Source: Phycisphaeraceae bacterium (GTDB lineage: Bacteria; Planctomycetota; Phycisphaerae; Phycisphaerales; UBA1924). From it: a DNA stretch of 64,000 nucleotides. Within the stretch, counting starts at the first letter, position 1. The number at the start of each line of letters is the position of its first letter. The translations under genes were made by a program, and so were the position numbers. The stretch covers positions 124,001 to 188,000 of the forward strand of contig JAHBXI010000001.1 in NCBI GenBank assembly GCA_019636515.1. Direction: 5' to 3'. Below the pieces are notes generated by a model. It was not told the origin of the DNA, ran no database searches, and saw only the letters and a list, made by a program, of their open reading frames with translations. Shown piece after piece: positions 55,001-63,712 of this stretch.

Positions 55001-58000
55001 AGATGTCAAGGTCGTCGGCGTGGTCGTCGGCGTACGGGGGCATCGTGAACGCGAGCGTGTACGAGCCGACGGTGTTGGCCTCGCTGACGACCGCCGCGAA
55101 GAACTGGGCGCCGGCGGGCGCGTTGAACTGGACGTTGAGCGGCCCGGAAAGCGGCGTGGTCGTGTTGACGACCTGGTTGCCCGTGCCGTCGAACACCACC
55201 AGGCGGGCGACCAGCGGGCTTCCGATCGGGCGTGTCAGGGAGATGCGGCCGATGCCGCGAGCCGGGGAATTGAAGGTGAAGAAATCGACGTCGTTGAAGT
55301 TGTTGACCACCCCGGTGACCGTCGCCCGGCCGTTGGTGCCGGGGCTGGCCGGGTCAAACGCGATGGGGACGGGCGTGGCGAGAGCGGCCGAGTTCGAGTG
55401 ATCGTCGACGCCGGCCGCGAGGTTCTCCATGGTCTTGACGAGCAGTTGGTAGCCGCCGGTCGCGACACGGTGATTGATATCGTCCTCGGGCCTGGCCACG
55501 CGGTCCTCGGGCTCCTCCGGGGTGGCGTCGATCCACTTCTGGCCGCTTCCGATGATGATGTAGTAGAAGTTGCCGGCCTCGACGGGGAAGGTGACGCTCG
55601 CGTCGCGCTTCTGGAAAATGAAGTTTCCCAGGGAGCCGAACGCCTGCGGGGCGGCGGGCTCTCCGGTGTGGAAGGGATTGTCCTTGTTGAAGGCGATCTG
55701 GGAGAAGTCGCCGTCGAGAATCCGAAGGTATGAGTCCAGGTCGGTGGAGTAGGTCTCGGAAAGGCCGGAGATGGAGGGGCCATCCTGGTACCACTCGTCG
55801 ATGATGTTGGTGGTGTTGATGCGGACCTGGGCGAATCCCGAGGCCTGGGCGCGGAAGTAGTAGACGTCGGTGTCGTCGATGGTCTCGATGGCGCCGTGGT
55901 CGGAGTAGTAGTTCCAGCCGGTCTTGGTCATGAAGAGAATGTTCGTGCCCGCGGCACGAGGCGCGATGGGGAATGTCTGGAGCGGCAGGTAGTTGGTCAC
56001 GTCTCCGGTGGTGACGGGGATCGAGAGCACGTCGCCGCCGGCGGGATTGGTCTCGTCGATCGGGTCGGCGAGGAAGCGATCCGGCCCGTCGGGGACCCAG
56101 GCATCGGCGGAGATGGCGATGTTGTACCGTCCGGTGGAACCGAACTGCCCGGAGACCTCGAGGTAGTACGTGCGTCCGCCCCAGACGGGGATCCCGGCCA
56201 GTTCGTCCGGGAGTTCCGGCAGGGGAAGGGCGAGGTTGGGATCGACCATGCCGGAGCGGCCGATATCAAATGGGAACGCGCTGCCGTCAGGGAGTTGGCT
56301 CGACCAGGGGGCCGAGTCGACGTTGGCGTTGGTGTAAATGACGTTGAAATTGCTGTCGTAGAGGGTGATCTGGGTGTTGAGGTTCGGGCCAAACGCCGGG
56401 AGAACCGTCAGGTGGAGTCGCGAGCCGGGCCGCTGCTGGTGATCCCAGTGGGCCGGATCGGCGTCGAGGAAGGGGAGCATCGCGTGGACCACGCCGTTGA
56501 CGCCGTTGTCGCGCCCGGCGCCCATGCTGGCCCAGACCCAGTCCCCGAGGTTGGCGTTAAAGACGAGTTGCGCCCCGCGGTTGGCGGGGGCGTTGTCGGC
56601 GAGGGTAAAGCCGCCGCCGGCGTACAGGATCGGCTGACCGTTGACGGTGCCGATGTCGTCGGCGTCGGTCATGACCGCCAACGCGCGCACACCCACGCCC
56701 GCGTTCTGGTTGAACCCGTCGTTGGGGACCTGCAGCGGGTTACCGATCCGGTTCCAGGCCTGGCCGAGCCAGTCGTAGCGTGCGACGCGGCCGCCGATGT
56801 TGGTGAACTCACCGCCCACCACGATCTGCTCGGCAAGGTCGGGGTACGGACCGGGGCCGTCGGGATCGATCGGATCCCAGAGGGTGATGGCTCGAACCGC
56901 GCCGTTGACGTTGCCAAACCCGCGGAAGGCGTAGGTCTGCGCCGTGAGTTTCGTGTCCCACGTGTAGTAGGCAAAGCGGGTGACATTGGTGCCCGCGATC
57001 GTGGTGAAATTCCCGCCGACCAGGAAGCCGGACTGGAAATCGGGACCGTCGTTGGGAAGCGGCGCGGCGTCGTAGGAAAGAAGGGCGTAGACGGGCTGGT
57101 TCGCGCCGTTGGTGGCGGCGGGACCGAACCGGATGAAGCCGACATCGAAATCGAACTCGACCAGGCGGTTGGCACTGTTCGCGGCGGTGGTGCCGGGGAA
57201 GTTGGCGATCGCGGTGAACGTCCCCCCGATGACCAGTCGCTGGACCGCGGGCGGATCCTCGGCGGGTCCGCCGCCGTCGGGATCGTCGGCGTCGTTGGTG
57301 TACGAGGTCAGGGCGTGGACGATGCCGTTGAGGTTCGCCCCGCCGATATCGGTGAAGGCGGCCCCGTCGAACAGGACCAGTCCGCGGTCTCCGCCGATGG
57401 CCAGGACCGGCAGGGGATCGCCCGAGCCGGTGTCGATCGCGTCGTAGACGTGCATGGAATACACGGCGAACGCGACGCCGTTGCCGACGGGGGCCCACTC
57501 CCAGCGGCTCGTCAGGGGGTTGTAGAAGAGTTTGGCGATGTGGTTGGCGGGGACGGGGTCCTCGCCCTCGCCGTTGACAAACTCGGTGAAGTCGCCTCCG
57601 GCAAAGAGAGACGGCTCACCGTCGAAGTCGTCGTCGAACTCGACAAACGCCCGGACGGTCCCGTTGAACCCGCGACCGACGGTCCACCAGTCGTTGGCGT
57701 CGTACGTGGCGACGTTGTTGACGACGTAGGCAATGTCGTTGGTGACGCGCCCGGCCTCGGTGAACGAACCGCCGACGAACATGGATGGCCCGTCGTCCCC
57801 GTTGTCGCCCTCGTACCGCGACTGCATGTCAACCTGCGGGACGAACGAGAAGAGGTCGGTGTCGCCGGCCGCCTGGATCCGTCCGGTGGCAAACGCGGTG
57901 GTGCGCCAGCCGGTGTCCTGGATGTAGTAGTTGTACTGGTCGAGCGGAAGGAAGGGGGCTCCCCAGGCCATGGGCGTGGCCTGGCGGAACTGGTTGCGCA

Positions 58001-59429
58001 GGACGCCCAGGTCTCCCGGGTTGTTGGGATCGAAGTCCGGCGTGTTGGCGTGATCGTCGGTCGGAGGGGGGTTGGTCGAGGTCGGGTTGGTGTGGTGGGC
58101 CTCGATGAAGAGGTTGAAGGTAACTCCGGGGATAGGAGCCTCGCTGAACGCGTCGAGCAGGATCGTGTAGTTCCGGCCGCCGACCAGTTCGATCTCAACC
58201 TGCGGGATGTTGCCGAAGCGGTCGTCGTTGAAGGCGATCCGGGTGCCGGTCTCGTCGTAAACCGAGATCGCGCCGTCAAGGATCGGCGGAGGCGGGGGGC
58301 CACCCGGCGTCATCGCGATGATCGTCAGGCCGGTGCCCTGCGCGGTGAACTCGATCGTCTGGGTATGGAAACCCGCGGCCATGGCCCCGGGCATCGCGAC
58401 CCGGCGCGTCACGGGGTCGATCGGGACGGGGATGTGATTGACGAGGGTGTCGATGGCCAGGTTGAAATCGCCCAGCGCGAAGGCGGAACGGGCCGCCAGG
58501 AACTCGTCGGAACGGACCCGGACGTAGTACGTGGTGTCGGCGGAGGACTGGAAGGCCAGGAACGAATCGTTCAGGATGCCCGAGTCGTTGTTGCTGAAGA
58601 TGCGAACACCCAGGCCGTTGTAGATATCAAGGTGGACGTCCAGGTTGGGGCTTGTGTCGCGAACCGCCTGACCGTTGAAGGTGGCGAGGCTGTTGAAGGC
58701 CTCGTCGCTGCCGGTGGTGATCTTATAAAGAATGTCCTGGCCGACACGGGCAAGCGTGCCACCGGCCACCGCCTCGCCCGAGGTGGCGTTGATGGCCAGC
58801 GGCGTGCTCCCGGACTGGACCCAGAGCGTGTACGCCCCGTTGGACCCGTTGCCCGTGGTCACGTCCGTGCCGACCAGCACGTAATAGGTCTTGCCTTCCT
58901 CCGCGACAAACCCGATCCAGGCGTCGGTCGGGTTTCCGGCCGAGAGTGACCCGTTGCCGGACTGCGGGGCGATCAGCGTGCCGAACGCGTCGCGGGCCTG
59001 GATGGCGACGCCCGACCCGTTGTCCTCGAAGACCGACAGACGCGAGTTCAACAGCGACAGGCCCGAGGCCCTCGCGTCGGCGAAGAGAGCGACAAAGTCC
59101 TGGGTCGGGGCGGTGAACCGGAACAGGTCGTTCTGTTCGGTGATGCCCGGCCCGAGAGGCTCGATCACGCCGGATTGCGAGCCGGCGCCCGAGCCGTCGA
59201 GGACGACTTCGGTGGCGGATGGGAAGTTCCCCAGACTGGGGTGATCTCCGGCCAGAAGAATGCGACGCTCGAGGTGCTCGGCCGCGTGCTGGCGGGGGTT
59301 CGAGCGGGCGTTGGATAAGGACCCGGCGCGTCCCGGGGCGGCTCCGGCTCGGTCGGCAAGTCGCCCGGCAAGGTTCCGGCGGGCACCCAGGAGCGAATTG
59401 ATGAGCGAGCGCGTCGAGCGAGATGCCAT
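52020..59429 (-). CDS. Giant LERR-motif surface protein with PPC-like repeats
   Basis: A protein of 2469 residues. The N-terminal export/sorting segment has HLERRILLAGD (52-62), the planctomycete LEPR-type motif. Repeated beta domains of the bacterial pre-peptidase (PPC) type follow, each with an F-R-F and YYV-L/I-V signature (NDLFRFTAPTQDFVAL; TYYVLVGTDV; DTDLFFFVALAGG; TDLFRFTPVRTGQVVVT). The middle (about 540-1000) has Kelch-like units (MFVGGSFTEAGRV; LFAGGDFTEF; ILYAGGGFTL). The last 500 residues are different beta repeats (FSHYDFQSTIGSEFS; LTHYDVAGTAGF). Likely a cell-surface or matrix protein. The first ATG of the frame, 12 codons upstream, is an alternative start. Confidence 0.8.
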   Translation of the reverse strand: MASRSTRSLINSLLGARRNLAGRLADRAGAAPGRAGSLSNARSNPRQHAAEHLERRILLAGDHPSLGNFPSATEVVLDGSGAGSQSGVIEPLGPGITEQNDLFRFTAPTQDFVALFADARASGLSLLNSRLSVFEDNGSGVAIQARDAFGTLIAPQSGNGSLSAGNPTDAWIGFVAEEGKTYYVLVGTDVTTGNGSNGAYTLWVQSGSTPLAINATSGEAVAGGTLARVGQDILYKITTGSDEAFNSLATFNGQAVRDTSPNLDVHLDIYNGLGVRIFSNNDSGILNDSFLAFQSSADTTYYVRVRSDEFLAARSAFALGDFNLAIDTLVNHIPVPIDPVTRRVAMPGAMAAGFHTQTIEFTAQGTGLTIIAMTPGGPPPPPILDGAISVYDETGTRIAFNDDRFGNIPQVEIELVGGRNYTILLDAFSEAPIPGVTFNLFIEAHHTNPTSTNPPPTDDHANTPDFDPNNPGDLGVLRNQFRQATPMAWGAPFLPLDQYNYYIQDTGWRTTAFATGRIQAAGDTDLFSFVPQVDMQSRYEGDNGDDGPSMFVGGSFTEAGRVTNDIAYVVNNVATYDANDWWTVGRGFNGTVRAFVEFDDDFDGEPSLFAGGDFTEFVNGEGEDPVPANHIAKLFYNPLTSRWEWAPVGNGVAFAVYSMHVYDAIDTGSGDPLPVLAIGGDRGLVLFDGAAFTDIGGANLNGIVHALTSYTNDADDPDGGGPAEDPPAVQRLVIGGTFTAIANFPGTTAANSANRLVEFDFDVGFIRFGPAATNGANQPVYALLSYDAAPLPNDGPDFQSGFLVGGNFTTIAGTNVTRFAYYTWDTKLTAQTYAFRGFGNVNGAVRAITLWDPIDPDGPGPYPDLAEQIVVGGEFTNIGGRVARYDWLGQAWNRIGNPLQVPNDGFNQNAGVGVRALAVMTDADDIGTVNGQPILYAGGGFTLADNAPANRGAQLVFNANLGDWVWASMGAGRDNGVNGVVHAMLPFLDADPAHWDHQQRPGSRLHLTVLPAFGPNLNTQITLYDSNFNVIYTNANVDSAPWSSQLPDGSAFPFDIGRSGMVDPNLALPLPELPDELAGIPVWGGRTYYLEVSGQFGSTGRYNIAISADAWVPDGPDRFLADPIDETNPAGGDVLSIPVTTGDVTNYLPLQTFPIAPRAAGTNILFMTKTGWNYYSDHGAIETIDDTDVYYFRAQASGFAQVRINTTNIIDEWYQDGPSISGLSETYSTDLDSYLRILDGDFSQIAFNKDNPFHTGEPAAPQAFGSLGNFIFQKRDASVTFPVEAGNFYYIIIGSGQKWIDATPEEPEDRVARPEDDINHRVATGGYQLLVKTMENLAAGVDDHSNSAALATPVPIAFDPASPGTNGRATVTGVVNNFNDVDFFTFNSPARGIGRISLTRPIGSPLVARLVVFDGTGNQVVNTTTPLSGPLNVQFNAPAGAQFFAAVVSEANTVGSYTLAFTMPPYADDHADDLDISGATTIKLFDYLGSGEAAGSIENPGDVDLFRFEISDFNLITVRVTNLSPNTLNPRVEIFELSTAIDDASAFTMWHRIAQNDDATPQTTDAQVTFSVTPHRTSLFTEQTYRWYYILVMDENRAAGVGNYRVSVSFPRTDDYPDAGEYVEAAAILIDPETGRATQEGVIELTGDTDLFFFVALAGGDANIVVDRAPGSLIIPRVTVIQLTPGEETIAQATGIDSIFGFQPADTAEFPVVRGGIYYVLIEPATDALGGYHISINSPPLDDYPNQGEWPIAHVIPINPNTGQGAIGVGVGGDPGNAKLFPEGDTDLFRFTPVRTGQVVVTITSYRGLFGNFAPIMTVFDVNLSQIGRVEATTIAGINDPRTVEINFPSLSSGAVYYILIDSVDGLAPPATRTGEYYLTVNGLPLDDGGGSDPGSIDFANPRTIPLSSRTGDGFLDDFVNEPGDRDLFTFVAPSTGKVFVQVVTPTGSILNAAVTLLRQPNEQPASIIFTDSAGIPGATANGSFDAVGGQQYWAIVSGVGAGVGSYRIRVDAEPETFYLYYPEGYASLLIREFVSVSNANDYDVRFTVKVRYEGSITGQPDETIVASNLVVKAGARGGVTISNAEQGPAPGVQLYRPYAVIVESDGPLGATFSHYDFQSTIGSEFSETLSASWTFARVERNPGAVFDFLLYYNPNPFDVSVLVMFNTGATTITIPQTIAANQRLGLSVNDIAALPTGIFGASVIASAANPANEQAFIGIVAALTHYDVAGTAGFGYLGDATGGSTRGAITSLTHGTAVAGELFIFNPSTIRATVTITGTYIAVNLPPLVRTLDVPSGSLLRFNGSALGITANQPIGLRYTSNTPVVLASDQVQNGDADASGAFTVAATRYFFGDAFINTAFAGSLYFETLSFHNPTAATAAISVTLIFTDSDTLSVNVNVAPRSFAQLKLHELSALVIDRPGLNFFSVVASASVPFVATMTHYDLYLQGGFTVSGAPLGLTNAISTIP

Positions 59430-59720
59430 GATGAAACTCCGTCGTTGCTGCACCGGCCCTGTCACCGGGCGATGTTCCCCGGTCGCGTGGGGATTGGTCG
59501 CGGTTCGCGGCCCCGCCGTGTGGAAAGCCCGGAGCGGTGCCCGAGGCGTCGGGCATGATACCGCAACGGCGTTCCCACTGGCTGTTCGGTTTCAACCTGC
59601 CACGACGCACGGCCGCGGGCGGCCGTTGGTCTCCGGAAGGCTGATCTCGGCGGCCTCGCTTGCGCCGGTTCCGTCCGTGGGGGGGACGGAGCGGTTCGGG
59701 CGCCTCTGGCTTTCACCAGC
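59430..59720 (-). other. Long untranslated leader of the giant gene
   Basis: About 290 bp between the predicted transcription start and the ATG at 59429, without a supported gene on either strand. It could carry control of this very costly protein. No known riboswitch motif recognised. Confidence 0.4.
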
Positions 59721-59727
59721 GAGAGCC

Positions 59728-59757
59728 AGCATAACAGACTCCGACAGGCCTTGTCCA
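59728..59757 (-). promoter_or_regulatory. Promoter of the giant surface-protein gene
   Basis: On the minus strand TGGACA (59752-59757 as complement, 5/6) and TATGCT (59728-59733 as complement, 4/6) are separated by 18 bp. It lies downstream of the racemase gene stop at 59847, so the giant gene need not be cotranscribed with it. Confidence 0.5.
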
Positions 59758-59846
59758 GTGGGTTGATGCCCCGCTTGGCGAAAAATGAGATACGGGTGGT
59801 GTTTGGAAATGGCCGGCCGGCGTCCGATCCCTGTCGCCTGGGAGGG

Positions 59847-60542
59847 TCACGCGGCGGCAACCGCGAAGCGGACGGCGCGTTCGGCCAGGATGTCCGCCGC
59901 GTCGTAGACCGGCAGGGCCGAGTTTTCGCTGGTGACGACCAGCGGAGCCTCGCTGCACCCGAGGATGACGCCATCGCACCCGCGAGAGGCGAAATGGCGT
60001 ATGACGTCGTGTACGGCGTTGCGGGATTCGGGACGTATGTTTCCGTACAGCAACTCCCCGAAGATGATCTGCTCGAGGAGTTCGGCTTCATCGGACGTTG
60101 GGGTAAGTACCTGGATTCCGCGCATCCCCAGGGGCGTCTGGTAGGTGGCCGACTCGGTGACCAGCCGCGTCCCGATGACGCCGACGATGCGGCGGTTGTC
60201 GGAAACGATGGACTGCGCGACCAGGTCGGTCATCGGCAGCCACGGGACCTGGCTTCCCGATTCGGCCAGCGGAATCGCGTGCTGGACGATGTTGTCGGGG
60301 ACCAGGCAGACCTGCGCGCCGGCGGAGATGACCACGTCGGCCGACCGCCGCATGAGCCTGGCCACGGCGTGCCAATCGCCACGGCGGATCGCCTCGATGT
60401 ACGCGTTGACCGGTTCGTTGTGAACAGTGATCCGGGGCTGGTCATCGGGCGGTGCGATCTTGGAGAGGTGGCGCGTCAGTTGACCGTAGAACAAGGCCGC
60501 CCCTTCGGGGCTGACGGCGATGATGCCGATGTGCTTGGCCAC
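59847..60542 (-). CDS. Aspartate/glutamate racemase family protein
   Basis: A protein of 231 residues with the two cysteines of cofactor-independent racemases: Cys79 in GAQVCLVPDN and Cys196 in VILGCSEAPL. The N-terminal strand HIGIIAVSPEGAALFY is the family's start. Aspartate or another amino acid racemisation is expected; D-glutamate for peptidoglycan is less likely because the motifs fit the aspartate-racemase branch (LGCSE). Divergent from hscB, with about 115 bp between the start codons. Confidence 0.83.
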   Translation of the reverse strand: MAKHIGIIAVSPEGAALFYGQLTRHLSKIAPPDDQPRITVHNEPVNAYIEAIRRGDWHAVARLMRRSADVVISAGAQVCLVPDNIVQHAIPLAESGSQVPWLPMTDLVAQSIVSDNRRIVGVIGTRLVTESATYQTPLGMRGIQVLTPTSDEAELLEQIIFGELLYGNIRPESRNAVHDVIRHFASRGCDGVILGCSEAPLVVTSENSALPVYDAADILAERAVRFAVAAA

Positions 60543-60658
60543 GCGGTACTCCGTGCCTGGACGGCCTGATCCAGCGGCCGGCCTGCCCGTCAGGGTACCA
60601 CGCGAAGAGCCGGCGTGCCCGTGCTTCTTGCCGGGATGGCCGCCGATACCCTTCCCCC

Positions 60659-61159
60659 ATGAACCCGGCGGTCACCGCCAATCCTTTTCAGACGCTCGGC
60701 GTGCCGGAATCGATGGACCTCTCCACGGAGCAGGTTGAATCGGCGGCGCTGGCGATGTCCGTGCGGTTTCATCCCGACGCCGCGGGAGGGGACACCAACT
60801 CCGAGGCGATGCTCGCCGGTGTCAACCACGCGCTGGGCGTCCTCCGAAACCCGGAAACGAGGGCGATCGCCTTGCTCGAACTCAGGGGTGGGCCGTCGGC
60901 CTCCCAGGACCGGACGCTCCCCGACGGCTTCCTGGCGGACATGATGGAGGCCCGGGAACGGATCGAAGAGTCCGTCAACGCCGACAACCGGGCGGAAATC
61001 GAGCGATGGAAGGCGTGGGCTCGTGCCCGGCGCGCCGTCCATGAAGGCCGGGTCGCGGAACTTTTCCGGGCGAGCGGCGACGCCGGATCGCTGCGGTGCA
61101 TCCGCCACGAACTCAACGCCTGGAGATACATTGAACGGCTGATCGAGCAATTGCCGTGA
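60659..61159 (+). CDS. hscB: HscB-like J-domain co-chaperone
   Basis: A protein of 166 residues with J-domain HPD (38-40 in SVRFHPDAAGG) and the HscB C-terminal helical domain (LPDGFLADMMEARERIEE; HELNAWRYIERLIEQL). HscB delivers the iron-sulfur scaffold IscU to HscA. Neither iscU nor hscA is adjacent here. It is followed 34 bp later by a thioredoxin-like gene in the same direction. The start at 60659 gives the standard J-domain spacing. Confidence 0.82.
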   Translation: MNPAVTANPFQTLGVPESMDLSTEQVESAALAMSVRFHPDAAGGDTNSEAMLAGVNHALGVLRNPETRAIALLELRGGPSASQDRTLPDGFLADMMEARERIEESVNADNRAEIERWKAWARARRAVHEGRVAELFRASGDAGSLRCIRHELNAWRYIERLIEQLP

Positions 61160-61193
61160 AGGCCCCTCGCCGAGCACGCCATCGGAGGACCGC

Positions 61194-61649
61194 ATGAAAC
61201 GCAACATCCCCTTTCTCGTCATGATCCTCGCCCTGGCGGGTTTCTTTTACGTGCGTGGCCGCACGGAAACGGCGGCCGTCCCGCCCATCTTCGCGGAGGG
61301 GCTGACCTTTGCCCAGGCAGCGGAGCGGTCCGCGGAAACCTCGCGGGCGGTGCTGGCGATGGCGACCGCGGACTGGTGCGGTCCGTGCCAGGCCATGAAG
61401 AAGGGCGCGCTACGGGATCCCCGCGTCGAGCGGTGGGTCCGGGATCATGCGCTGGCGGTGTATATCGACGTGGACGCGAACAAGGATCAGGCCGCGACGC
61501 TCCGGGTCACCAGCCTTCCCACGCTGGTGATGTTCCGTGGCGGGCGGGAAGTCGGCCGGTTCTCGGGGCTTGTCGGGGCCGACGACCTGCTTGCCTGGTT
61601 TGAGTTGACGGGCCACGCCACCGGCGACCCGGCCACGGGGGGCGTGTGA
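61194..61649 (+). CDS. Membrane-anchored thioredoxin-like protein
   Basis: A protein of 151 residues with an N-terminal membrane anchor (PFLVMILALAGFFYV) and a thioredoxin domain holding WCGPC (Cys62, Cys65) and cis-proline in VTSLPTLVMFRGG. The domain should face the periplasm and reduce or oxidise disulfides there. Closely follows hscB and is probably cotranscribed with it. Confidence 0.85.
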   Translation: MKRNIPFLVMILALAGFFYVRGRTETAAVPPIFAEGLTFAQAAERSAETSRAVLAMATADWCGPCQAMKKGALRDPRVERWVRDHALAVYIDVDANKDQAATLRVTSLPTLVMFRGGREVGRFSGLVGADDLLAWFELTGHATGDPATGGV

Positions 61650-61691
61650 CTCGGCGCGCCTGGGCATCGTGACCGCGCCCGGCGCCGGGAG

Positions 61692-62684
61692 TCAGATTCT
61701 TCGATACCCGACCGGCTGCTCGGAAAGGCTGTACATCTCGCGCACGAGCGTCATGCCCGCGTAGCCCATGACGGCGACCGCCGCAAGGATGACCGACTCA
61801 ACGACGCGACCGACCCCGAGCATCCATGCCCAGGAATACAGACTCATCCACATGGCGCCGTAGCGTGTGACTTTCTCGGCGCCCTTGGCCCCGCCGCGCG
61901 AACCCTGGACCTTGCGAAGGCACAGCAGCACGAAGCAGACCGTCATGACGGCCGGTGGAACGGCGGCGACCGGGGTGACCCACGACGGCCAGTAGAAAGA
62001 AGCATCGGGTGACCGCGAACCGGCGGCCCAGAGGAAAATCGCGGTCCAGAACGCCGCGCCAAGTCCCGTGGCAACCCAGGCCCGGGTGGTGACGGCCGGG
62101 ATCTTGGCCGCGATTCGGTGGGTCGTCGCGGCGACGATCGCCGCGTGAATGAACACGAGCCAGGCCGGCCACACGAAGGCAATGCCCGGGTTGGGTATCA
62201 ACATCGCCACGCTGTAGATGAGGCCGTAGGCCACAAACCCCAGGGCGGGGATGAACCGGGCGGCCCCATTGAAGAGCAGGATCCCGCCGGCCAGCACGAT
62301 CGTCAGGAGTATGCTCGACGTGCCGAACGGGACGGCCCCCAGGATGGCCACCAGCAGCGTTGACGCGGCGATCCCCACCGCGCCGCGGGTCCTGATCTGC
62401 CCCGACGGGATCGGCCGGTCGGGGCGCAGGTATCGGTCGCGGTTCTGGTCGAGCAGGTCGTTGAGGCACGCCCCGAAGGCGAACAAACCGAGGCTGCTGA
62501 ACGCCGAGCAGATCAACAACGCCGCCAGGGACCGGCCGGCCAGGGCTTCGTGGCCCGGCTCCTGGGGGAATGCCCGCGTCCACAGGATCACGAACCACAC
62601 GTTGCTGACCACGGCAAACGCGGTGGTGACTCGCGTCAGGCGCAGGACCGGAGAAACGCGTTCGAGCAGGACGCGCATCGACAA
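61692..62684 (-). CDS. UbiA-type prenyltransferase family protein
   Basis: A protein of 330 residues with about eight membrane helices. The first Asp-rich motif is present (CLNDLLDQNRDRYLRPDRP; N75, D76, D79, D83). The second motif of UbiA is not recognisable, only HAAIVAATTHRIAAK in that region, so activity is uncertain. The family joins prenyl chains to aromatic or sugar acceptors (quinones, hemes, EboC-like). Convergent with the thioredoxin-like gene; no quinone or heme genes nearby. Confidence 0.75.
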   Translation of the reverse strand: MSMRVLLERVSPVLRLTRVTTAFAVVSNVWFVILWTRAFPQEPGHEALAGRSLAALLICSAFSSLGLFAFGACLNDLLDQNRDRYLRPDRPIPSGQIRTRGAVGIAASTLLVAILGAVPFGTSSILLTIVLAGGILLFNGAARFIPALGFVAYGLIYSVAMLIPNPGIAFVWPAWLVFIHAAIVAATTHRIAAKIPAVTTRAWVATGLGAAFWTAIFLWAAGSRSPDASFYWPSWVTPVAAVPPAVMTVCFVLLCLRKVQGSRGGAKGAEKVTRYGAMWMSLYSWAWMLGVGRVVESVILAAVAVMGYAGMTLVREMYSLSEQPVGYRRI

Positions 62685-62738
62685 AGGGTAGGTTCCGGCG
62701 GGGGTGACGCGGTTCGGCGTGTGCGACGCGACGCCCGG

Positions 62739-63584
62739 TTACTTGCCGGATTCGTCGGACGCCGCGGGGTTTGTGGCGGCGGCTTCCATTGCCCGGGCCG
62801 TGGCCCGTACCACGTCTTCCGCGGGAAGAATCACGACCGACATGTACTCCCGGGCGTTCATCCCGCCCCCTTCAACATCCTCGACCTCGGGCAACTGCAG
62901 CACGGTAAAGCCCACCGGCGCCCCCGTGGTCGTGAAGACCGGGGTTCCCAGTTCGTTCGCGATCGACGCGTCGGCGGGGATATACAGCCGGCGGGGCATT
63001 CTCGTGATACCCCCAAGACGCGTCGTCTGGAGGATCGGGGCGCGGTCGAAGAACTTGCCGAGCCGGGCGACGGTCAGGAGCGTTTCCCCCACGGCCGGAG
63101 ACTGCCCCTGCTTGAAGTCCACCGCGGTGAAGGTTCGATCTCCCGCGTCGTCGATCTGGATCCACGCCAGGTCGAGTTCGCTGTCCCGAGCGACGATCCT
63201 GGCGGGAAGACCATCGGTGTCGTCACCCAGCAGCACCTTGATGCTCGTCGGCGTCGCGGTCATGCCGCCCATGCGGCTCTGGAGCAGCGGGGGAAACCCG
63301 CCGGTCTGCGTGTTGGAGCATAGCAAAACCCCTTTCGAGTCGATCATCACCGCCGTGATCTCGGCTTCCTGCTCCTGCGAGCCGGGCTCGATCTTCATCA
63401 CGAACTTGATGCTCGCCAGCGACGCCGAGCGGGTCTCAAGCACCTTCCCCCAGTCCTGGGCCAAGGGTGAGACGGGGGCCTCGGCCGGCGAGGTGGCCCC
63501 CGAGGCGCTGACGGGGCCGGTCCCGATCGCGACGGTCCAACAACCCAGGGCCGCCACCATCGCCAACGTCGTACTCTTGCGCAT
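62739..63584 (-). CDS. Exported trypsin-like protein with lost catalytic triad
   Basis: A protein of 281 residues with a signal peptide (AIGTGPVSASG). The trypsin/HtrA fold is recognisable (ITAVMIDSKGVLLCSN; ARDSELDLAWIQID; IANELGTPVFTTTGAPVGF). The catalytic His is replaced (Ser90), the Asp is kept (Asp138), and the GNSGG serine is a leucine (L212). It is therefore probably a non-proteolytic binding protein. No PDZ domain follows. It lies 54 bp upstream of the UbiA-like gene on the same strand. Confidence 0.65.
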   Translation of the reverse strand: MRKSTTLAMVAALGCWTVAIGTGPVSASGATSPAEAPVSPLAQDWGKVLETRSASLASIKFVMKIEPGSQEQEAEITAVMIDSKGVLLCSNTQTGGFPPLLQSRMGGMTATPTSIKVLLGDDTDGLPARIVARDSELDLAWIQIDDAGDRTFTAVDFKQGQSPAVGETLLTVARLGKFFDRAPILQTTRLGGITRMPRRLYIPADASIANELGTPVFTTTGAPVGFTVLQLPEVEDVEGGGMNAREYMSVVILPAEDVVRATARAMEAAATNPAASDESGK

Positions 63585-63712
63585 CGTGTTCCTTTACTTG
63601 GGTGTATCCCGACGAGCATCCGAATGAACAGGACCAAGCGTAGCCGCGGGACGCCGCGCAAACCCCGCCGATGCAGGTTCCACGCGGACGGCTTGGACGC
63701 CCGGAGCGCCTC

